Part shown: piece by piece, positions 58,851-64,000 of the stretch
How the letters are laid out: each line of letters starts with the position of its first letter
How positions within the stretch are numbered: the first letter of the stretch is position 1
DNA from: Pseudonocardia oceani
GTDB taxonomy: Bacteria > Actinomycetota > Actinomycetes > Mycobacteriales > Pseudonocardiaceae
Assembly: GCF_019263585.2 (NCBI RefSeq)
Contig: NZ_JADQDF010000001.1
Location: 2,728,001 to 2,792,000 of the forward strand
Reading direction: 5' to 3'
Length of the DNA: 64,000 bases
Made by a program: the position numbers and the translations under genes
The notes under the pieces: generated by a model
Told to the model about the DNA's origin: nothing
Seen by the model: only the letters and a program-made list of their open reading frames with translations
Database searches by the model: none

Positions 58851-60097
58851 ACGACCCCTCTGCTGCGCAGCCTGCCGAGCTCCTCGGCACCGATGCCGAG
58901 CAGGCGTCCGAACACCTCGTCGTTGTCCTCGCCCAGCTCCGGCCCCAGCCGCGACACCCGCCCCGGCGTGTCCGACAGCTTGGGGACGACGTTCTGCACG
59001 GGGAACTCGCCCAGCTGCCGATGCACGAGCCGCACGACCGCATCCCGCGCGGCCACGTGCTCGTCGGCCAGCACGTCCTCCGCCGTGTACGCAACGCCGG
59101 CCGGCACGCCGCCGTCGTGCAGGCGGCGCAGCAGGTCGTCGGTGGGCAGGCCGGCCGACCAGCCGGCGACGATCGCGTCGAGCTCGGCGGCGTGTTCACC
59201 CCGGGCGCCGTGGTCGGCGAAGCGCGGGTCGGTGGCCAGCTCCGGCCGGCCCATGGCCTCGCAGAGTCGCTCGAACACGGTGTCGCGGTTCGCCGCGATG
59301 AGCACGTCGGCGCCCTCGGCGCTCGGATAGATGTTGCTCGGCGCGATCCCGGGGAGGACGGCCCCGGTCCGCTCCCGGCGGATCCCGCCGACCTCCCACT
59401 CGGGCAGCAGGCACTCCATCATGGCGAGGACGGCCTCGTAGATCGCCGAGTCGACCACCTGGCCGCGTCCCGTCGTCTGCCGCGCGAACAGCGCCATGAC
59501 CGCGCCGAGCGCGGCGAACGTGCCGGCCAGCGAGTCGCCAATGGAGATGCCCGCCCGGCTCGGCGGCCGGTCCGGCTCTCCGGTGACGTAGCGCAGCCCG
59601 CCCATCGCCTCGCCGACGGAGCCGAAGCCCGCGCGGTGGGCGTAGGGCCCGGACTGCCCGTAGCCCGTGACGCGCACGAGCACCAGCCTCGGGTTGATCC
59701 GCTGCAGCTCGTCGAAGCCGAGGCCCCAGCGCTCCAGCGTGCCCGGCCGGAAGTTCTCCACGAGCACGTCGGAGCGCGCCACGAGCTCGCGCACGAGAGC
59801 CTGGCCGTCGGCGTCGCGCAGGTTGCAGGTGATCGACCGCTTGTTGCGCGCGATCACCGGCCACCACAGCGACCGACCACGGTCGTCGGTGCGCCACTGC
59901 CGCATCGGGTCCCCGCGCACCGGATCCTCGATCTTGATCACCTCGGCACCGAAGTCTCCGAGCAGCTGCCCGCAGAACGGGCCGGCGATGAGCGTGCCGG
60001 CCTCCAACACCCGCACCCCGTCCAGCGGCCCGCGCATCGCTCCCTCGCTGCCCGAGGTCGGCGCTGCGGACGGCTGCTGCGTCGATCGCTCGCTCAC
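58847..60097 (-). CDS. CaiB/BaiF-type class III CoA-transferase
   Basis: CoA-transferase of 416 residues. The N-terminal GVRVLEAGTLIAGPFCGQLLGDFGAEVIKIEDPVRGDPMR (about 29-68) and the catalytic Asp region in GISIGDSLAG are diagnostic; DNDEVFGRLLGIGAEEL ends it. It moves CoA between carboxylates such as succinyl-CoA and a substrate acid. The GTG start at 60097 overlaps the upstream stop (GTGA); ATG at 60037 is an alternative. Inferred role: activating the pathway acid before cleavage by the lyases of this operon. Confidence 0.92.
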   Translation of the reverse strand: MSERSTQQPSAAPTSGSEGAMRGPLDGVRVLEAGTLIAGPFCGQLLGDFGAEVIKIEDPVRGDPMRQWRTDDRGRSLWWPVIARNKRSITCNLRDADGQALVRELVARSDVLVENFRPGTLERWGLGFDELQRINPRLVLVRVTGYGQSGPYAHRAGFGSVGEAMGGLRYVTGEPDRPPSRAGISIGDSLAGTFAALGAVMALFARQTTGRGQVVDSAIYEAVLAMMECLLPEWEVGGIRRERTGAVLPGIAPSNIYPSAEGADVLIAANRDTVFERLCEAMGRPELATDPRFADHGARGEHAAELDAIVAGWSAGLPTDDLLRRLHDGGVPAGVAYTAEDVLADEHVAARDAVVRLVHRQLGEFPVQNVVPKLSDTPGRVSRLGPELGEDNDEVFGRLLGIGAEELGRLRSRGVV

Positions 60098-60762
60098 CAC
60101 CCCCGCTCCCGCCACTCGGGCAGGTGCGGCCGCTCGGTCCCGAGCGTGGTGTCGCGCCCGTGGCCGGGATAGACCCACGTGTCGTCGCCGAGCACGTCGA
60201 ACAGGCCCGCCTCGACGCCGTCCAGCAGGGCGGTGAACAGGGCGGGCTCGCCGTGGGTCTTGCCGACGCCGCCCGGGAACAGCGCGTCGCCGGTCCAGAC
60301 GTGGTGTGCCCCGCCGGGCTCGCTGTAGACGAGCACCAGCGACCCGAGGGTGTGACCGACCAGGTGCACGGCCCGCAGCAGGACCTCGCCGACGCGCACC
60401 TCGTCGCCGCCGCGGACGGGCGTGTCGGTCGGCACGGGGATGCCGACGGTGTCGGCGGGATGCGCCAGCGTCGTGGCCCCCGTCCGCTCCACCACCTCGG
60501 CGAGGGCGCCCCAGTGGTCGAAGTGGAAGTGGGTGGTGAGGACCCGGCCCAACCCGGCCGGCCCGATGAGGTCGAGCAGCGTGTCGGGCTCCGCCGCGGC
60601 GTCGATCAGGAGCCGCTCGCCCGTGGCCGTGCACTCCAGCAGGTAGGCGTTGTTGTCGTAGTCCCCCACGGCCACCTTGGTGACGCGGAGGCCGCGGAGC
60701 TCGCGGCGGGCGGGCGGCCCTCCGACCGTCACGTCGCCGGAGTAGGCGGGGCCCGCCGTCAC
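60094..60762 (-). CDS. MBL-fold metallo-hydrolase
   Basis: Protein of 222 residues of the glyoxalase-II-like metallo-beta-lactamase fold. THFHFDHWG (HxHxDH), GHTLGS, TGDALF and PGHGRDT provide two metal sites. GTG at 60762 overlaps the stop of the lyase gene by four bases and fixes the start. In this operon a thioesterase or lactonase action on a CoA ester is plausible but unproven. Confidence 0.88.
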   Translation of the reverse strand: MTAGPAYSGDVTVGGPPARRELRGLRVTKVAVGDYDNNAYLLECTATGERLLIDAAAEPDTLLDLIGPAGLGRVLTTHFHFDHWGALAEVVERTGATTLAHPADTVGIPVPTDTPVRGGDEVRVGEVLLRAVHLVGHTLGSLVLVYSEPGGAHHVWTGDALFPGGVGKTHGEPALFTALLDGVEAGLFDVLGDDTWVYPGHGRDTTLGTERPHLPEWRERGW

Positions 60763-61550
60763 CGCCGGGCCTCGTAGGTCGCCGCACGCTCCGCCATGTG
60801 CCACAGCGTGCGGCCCATCGGGGCGCGCGCCTCCTCCGCGAGGTGTCCGACCACGCCCGCGGCGCGCGACACGACCGCGACGCCGCGCAGTACCGCGGTG
60901 TCGATCGCGAGGTCGGAGAGGAGTGCGCCGCAGGCCCCGCCGGCGTTGAGCGCCAGCTGCCTGCCCGACGGCGACGTGGCCCGCTCCTGCACGCGCAGCA
61001 TCAGCCGCGTGTGCGGCCCGAGCAGGTCGTGCTCGCGGGCCAGTGCCAGCAGGCGCGCGGTGCGGGGGTCGCCGCCCTTGTGGAAGGGGTGCCCGAGGCC
61101 CGGGATCCGGGCCCCCCGGCCGCGATGGTCCTCGATGATCTCCGCCGCCATCCTCTCGAGTTCCTCCTCGCCCGTGTCCGGGGTCGGGCCCGCGGCGGTG
61201 AGCACGCGGCCCGCGTCCTCGAACACCCCGAGGAACACCGACCCCGCGCCGAGCACGCCGGCCGCGATCGCGCCCTGGATCGCATCCGGCGCGCCCGTGT
61301 AGGTGAGCCGTGCGGCCAGCGCGGTGGGTGTGAGGCCGTGGTCGGCGAGCGCCACGAGCACGGCGTTGAAGATCCGCGCCTCGCCCGCCGTGGGCAGCCG
61401 GCCGGTGATGAGCAGGTAGAAGACGCTGCCGAAGTCGACCTCGCCCATCAGCTCGCCGGCGAGGTCGTAGCCCTGCACCCAGATGTCGTCGGCCGTGGAG
61501 CGCCCGATCGACGTGGTCATCGGAGGCATGTCGGTGTCGAAGGTCGTCAT
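60759..61550 (-). CDS. Citryl-CoA-lyase / citrate-synthase-like enzyme
   Basis: Protein of 263 residues, much shorter than citrate synthase (about 370-430), resembling the citryl-CoA lyase group. IPGLGHPFHKGGDPRTARLLALA (about 152-174) matches the conserved C-terminal His/Asp segment, and IQGAIAAGVLGAGSVFLGV the first catalytic region. Such proteins cleave citryl-CoA-like thioesters to acetyl-CoA and an oxoacid. ATG 61550 lies 5 bases after the VOC gene. With the CoA-transferase and HMG-CoA-lyase-like enzyme it defines a CoA-ester cleavage pathway. Confidence 0.83.
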   Translation of the reverse strand: MTTFDTDMPPMTTSIGRSTADDIWVQGYDLAGELMGEVDFGSVFYLLITGRLPTAGEARIFNAVLVALADHGLTPTALAARLTYTGAPDAIQGAIAAGVLGAGSVFLGVFEDAGRVLTAAGPTPDTGEEELERMAAEIIEDHRGRGARIPGLGHPFHKGGDPRTARLLALAREHDLLGPHTRLMLRVQERATSPSGRQLALNAGGACGALLSDLAIDTAVLRGVAVVSRAAGVVGHLAEEARAPMGRTLWHMAERAATYEARR

Positions 61551-61555
61551 CGGGC

Positions 61556-62053
61556 TCAACCGGCCGACGACGTCTCCCGCACGGCGGGAACGGGGTCGGC
61601 GTCGTCGAACCACGGGTCGGCGTCCAGGTCGCGGGCGGGCACCGAGAACTCGATGGAGATGCCGTTGGGGTCGGTGGCGTAGACCGACCGGAGCAGGCCG
61701 TGGTCGACGACCTCGCTGACGTCGGCGCCGGAGTCGGTCAGGCGCTTGCGCAGGTTCTCCAGGTCCTCATCGGAGTCGACGCTGATCGACACGTGGTCGA
61801 ACTGGATGCCCGAGGCGGGGACTCCGGAGTCCTTGCGGTCGGGCAGCTCGACGTCCTTCCACTCGAAGAACGCGATCGAGGCGCCGCGGCCGATGCTCAG
61901 GAAGTAGTGGCGGTGCGGGTAGTTCTCATCGCGGTTGCCGGTCGTGCCGACCAGCGGCATGCCCAGCACGTCGCGGTAGAACCGCACCGTCTTGTCCATG
62001 TCGTCGGTGACCAGCGCGAGGTGGTTCAGGCCGGCGAAGTTGATGGCGGTCAT
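61556..62053 (-). CDS. VOC-family protein, first gene of catabolic operon
   Basis: Single VOC domain of 165 residues. LNHLALVTDDMDKTVRFYRDVLGMPLVG gives the first metal His, FDHVSISVDS the second and GISIEFS a glutamate, so a metal site is present. GGAGGA is placed before the ATG at 62053. As first gene of the leftward operon it could be an extradiol-type dioxygenase or an epimerase feeding the CoA-dependent steps. Related to the VOC gene at 7480. Confidence 0.85.
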   Translation of the reverse strand: MTAINFAGLNHLALVTDDMDKTVRFYRDVLGMPLVGTTGNRDENYPHRHYFLSIGRGASIAFFEWKDVELPDRKDSGVPASGIQFDHVSISVDSDEDLENLRKRLTDSGADVSEVVDHGLLRSVYATDPNGISIEFSVPARDLDADPWFDDADPVPAVRETSSAG

Positions 62054-62391
62054 CGTGTCCTCCTGCATGTGCGGCGGAGCGGGTGGGCCGGGCCCCGGAC
62101 GGTCACAGGGGCCGGAGCGGGCTCGAGGGCAGCTCGGGAACGGCGACGGCCGTCCCAGCGACGGTGCTGATTGTATGCGAGCTTCGATTGAGGGCACAAG
62201 CACTGGGCGGCTACAAATCGCCCTCGATCACTCGGATTCGACGATAATTCCAGCTCAGCTGGCATACGAAGCCGTGGTCTTGGACGCCAGGAGTGTCAGG
62301 GGAGATCATCACTTGTATCCAATTGAGGTGTCGCCACCCCGGATCCTCGTGATGGGATGATGCCTGGAGCATCGGCTAGGGGAGGTCGGAG
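62054..62391. promoter_or_regulatory. Divergent control region of catabolic operon
   Basis: 338 bases between the VOC gene and the second GntR gene with no supported gene, AT-richer than its surroundings. It contains TTGTATGCGA (62171-62180), GGCATACGAA (62261-62270, the same type of site inverted), TTGTATCC near 62313, and the palindrome CCAGCTCAGCTGG (62250-62262). These TGTA/TACG elements resemble FadR-type half-sites and are candidate targets of the two GntR proteins. Confidence 0.55.
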
Positions 62392-63081
62392 ATGGCGAGG
62401 TCGGCCCGGGCGGTCGCGTACGAGGTGCTGCAGCGCGGCATCGCGAGTGGCGAGTACCCCCCCGGGAGCTGGCTGCGCGAGGAGGATGTCGCCGCCGCGG
62501 CGGGAGTGAGCCGCACTCCCGTACGCGAGGCGCTGCACCGGCTGCAGGCGGAGGGTCTCGTGCAGATCCTGCGCAACCGGGGGGCCGTCGTCGTCGGATG
62601 GACGGCTCGGGACCTCGACGACATCTACGACCTCCGCGTGCTGCTCGAGGGCTACGGCGTACGCCGGGCCGCCCAGGCCCGCGAGAACGTCGACTTCGAC
62701 GGTCTGCGCGCCATGTGCACCGAGATGGAGCTGCTCCTGCCAGGGGCGGCCGAGCCGGAGCTGCAACGCATCGGCGGCCTGTGCATCGACTTCCACGTCA
62801 CGCTCAACCAGGCCTCGCAGAACCGCCAGCTCATCGCGATCATCCCGACGCTGCTGGCCACCCCGTTCGTCCGCGAGGCGTTCCACCACCACACGCACCA
62901 CGACCTCGAGCGTGCCTTCGCCTTCCACCGCGAGATCCTCGAGGCCCTGGAAGAGGGCGACGGTGAGTGGGCCGAGGGCGTCATGCGGGCCCACCTGCGG
63001 GCCGGGCGCCGGTCGCTGCGACAGATGGAGCAGGAGCAGCGCACGTCCGACGTGGGCGACCCGGGCCGCGCCAGCGCCTGA
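62392..63081 (+). CDS. FCD-type GntR regulator, paralogue of 56194
   Basis: Regulator of 229 residues: YEVLQRGIASGEYPPGSWLREEDVAAAAGVSRTPVREALHRL winged helix (about 9-50) and an FCD domain with LEGYGVRRAAQA, DFHVTLN and HREILEALEEGDGEWAEGVMRAHLRAGRRSLR. It shares most of its motifs with the GntR at 56194. It diverges from the operon and precedes the monooxygenase gene, so it likely represses one or both until a pathway acid is present. Confidence 0.9.
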   Translation: MARSARAVAYEVLQRGIASGEYPPGSWLREEDVAAAAGVSRTPVREALHRLQAEGLVQILRNRGAVVVGWTARDLDDIYDLRVLLEGYGVRRAAQARENVDFDGLRAMCTEMELLLPGAAEPELQRIGGLCIDFHVTLNQASQNRQLIAIIPTLLATPFVREAFHHHTHHDLERAFAFHREILEALEEGDGEWAEGVMRAHLRAGRRSLRQMEQEQRTSDVGDPGRASA

Positions 63082-63577
63082 CGCGGCGGCAGATCGTACA
63101 CAACTCCTGTCGGGCTGCCTGCGCCCACGAACCGTCGTGCACGGCGGTTCGTACACATCTCGATGCACCCCTCCAGTGCCAAGGACTGCACACCCACCCA
63201 CGGCGATCTCGCCGTCCAGCGTGCGGTAATCAGATCGCTCGACGTACGTTCGTGCTGCTCACAAGGGTGATTGCAGCAGCGATCGACCCCATGTTGCGCA
63301 CTGGCGAACGATGGACTGCGGCGATTCCGACGACACCCTTGACGCATCCTGAGCAGCGCCGCTACCGTCCGGTCGTATACAAAGCCACGTGAGCAGTTGT
63401 GGCTCCGGACACAGCCGGAGCCCCGACCGCCCGGCGGGCGCTCGATCTCGGATGCACATCCTCCCGACATCGCCGCGCCTCCTCGATCGATAGACACCCC
63501 CGGGCCGGTGCCCGGGTGAGTACCGCTGCGCCCGAACCGGGGCAACCCGACCCGGCGCGTCCACGAAGGAGTGGGAC
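63082..63577. promoter_or_regulatory. Intergenic region with repeated TCGTAyACA sites
   Basis: 496 bases without a supported gene, upstream of the monooxygenase. Three near-identical sites occur: TCGTACACA at 63094-63102 and 63149-63157, and TCGTATACAA at 63373-63382. They match the TnGTnnnACnA pattern bound by FadR-type GntR proteins. The last site lies about 200 bases before the monooxygenase start. Confidence 0.6.
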
Positions 63578-64000
63578 ATGACTGACGTGGCCGACCGGCC
63601 GACCACCATCCCGACCGGCACCGAGCTCGTGCAGCGCGCGGCGGACCTGGTACCCATGCTGCGGGCCAACGCCGCGCAGGCCCACGCCGAGCGCCGGCTC
63701 CCCGCGGAGAACCTGCGAGCCCTCGAGACGTCGGGAATCCTCCGGGCCACCCGCGCCGTGGAGTACGGCGGATCCGAGATCGACAGCCACTCGAAGATCG
63801 CCATGTTCGGGGAGCTGGCCCGCGGGTGCGGCTCCACCGCGTGGGTGGCCACCCTCTACTCCGACGCCGACTTCATCGTGTCGCACTTCCCCGACGAGGT
63901 GCAGCGGGAGATCTTCAGCGACCCGAACGTCCACTGCACCGCCACGCTGGTGCCGACCGCCCGTGCCGAGCGCGACGGCACCGGGTTCCGCGTCAACGGC
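63578..64000 (+). CDS. Flavin-dependent monooxygenase, acyl-CoA-dehydrogenase fold, 3' end outside window
   Basis: First 141 residues of an HsaA/HpaB-C2/DszC-type group D monooxygenase: AADLVPMLRANAAQAHAERRLPAENLRALETSGILRATRAVEYGG (about 21-65) then GELARGCGSTAWVATLY (about 86-102). Such enzymes hydroxylate aromatic or heteroaromatic compounds with reduced FMN or FAD supplied by a separate reductase. GAAGGAG precedes the ATG. Placement next to the GntR gene and the CoA-ester operon suggests that it starts the same pathway. The window ends inside the gene. Confidence 0.85.
   Translation, partial: MTDVADRPTTIPTGTELVQRAADLVPMLRANAAQAHAERRLPAENLRALETSGILRATRAVEYGGSEIDSHSKIAMFGELARGCGSTAWVATLYSDADFIVSHFPDEVQREIFSDPNVHCTATLVPTARAERDGTGFRVNG

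Noticed and set aside
1-64000. CRISPR arrays, rRNA genes and complete tRNAs
   Set aside because: No regularly spaced direct repeats with unique spacers, no rRNA-like conserved blocks; the only tRNA sequence seen is the 3' half at 46140-46185 and its partial echoes.

Overview
The window is very GC-rich (roughly 70 percent or more by eye), with long antisense open frames over real genes, many GTG starts and 1-4 base stop/start overlaps. It carries a mycothiol-dependent isomerase-family gene, an LCP cell-wall protein, a bacterial Ku/ligase pair, a PaaX regulator and a mycofactocin locus. Together these point to a mycolic-acid-related actinomycete, most likely a Pseudonocardia-like Pseudonocardiaceae; the genus is inference.

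Layout. 1-26,300 is mostly housekeeping: an M20 amidohydrolase (cut by the left edge), an amidase, prephenate dehydrogenase, a divergent Ku / ATP-dependent ligase pair, an LCP protein, a Nei2-type glycosylase whose catalytic Pro is Ala, a MSMEG_6728-type protein, PaaX, a large STAND/BTAD regulator with an ECF sigma factor, a Ser/Thr kinase, a four-CBS protein, an HD/LuxR regulator, a SnoaL-tailed sigma factor, a sugar-nucleotide transferase, a FEN-type nuclease ending in a clamp-binding motif, and thymidine kinase. 26,342-29,762 is a short-chain amide operon (AmiC-like sensor, FmdB, formamidase, AmiS channel) with a clear promoter and palindromic operator. 31,366-34,403 is a P450 with a phthalate-dioxygenase-type reductase and an IclR regulator. 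36,539-37,002 holds a small tautomerase and a broken HxlR regulator. 38,119-40,409 is a DUF1611 / PLP-racemase pair with a hairpin over the ribosome site.

43,700-46,800 is a decayed insertion hot spot. It has one intact DUF433/DUF5615 toxin-antitoxin pair, at least three broken copies of it, nuclease fragments, and the 3' half of a tRNA-Arg(ACG) with its terminator. An 18-base piece of the tRNA recurs 1.8 kb away, followed by similar flanking DNA. 47,900-48,150 keeps the relic of a formaldehyde-dehydrogenase-type zinc alcohol dehydrogenase.

49,021-51,546 is a compact mycofactocin locus: a mycofactocin-type SDR, the 30-residue precursor mftA (too short for routine gene callers), mftB and mftC. 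The usual mftD/E/F do not follow. A universal stress protein and two back-to-back IS256-family elements occupy that place, one intact and one with two frameshifts.

55,636-62,053 is a tightly coupled leftward operon (VOC protein, citryl-CoA-lyase-like enzyme, metallo-hydrolase, CaiB CoA-transferase, shortened RibBA paralogue, HMG-CoA-lyase-like enzyme, FCD-GntR regulator, RraA-like protein). It faces a second FCD-GntR gene and a flavin-dependent monooxygenase cut by the right edge. It reads as an unassigned catabolic pathway in which an acid is activated to a CoA ester and cleaved. The altered RibBA in its middle is the most unusual element. No rRNA, complete tRNA or CRISPR array was seen.
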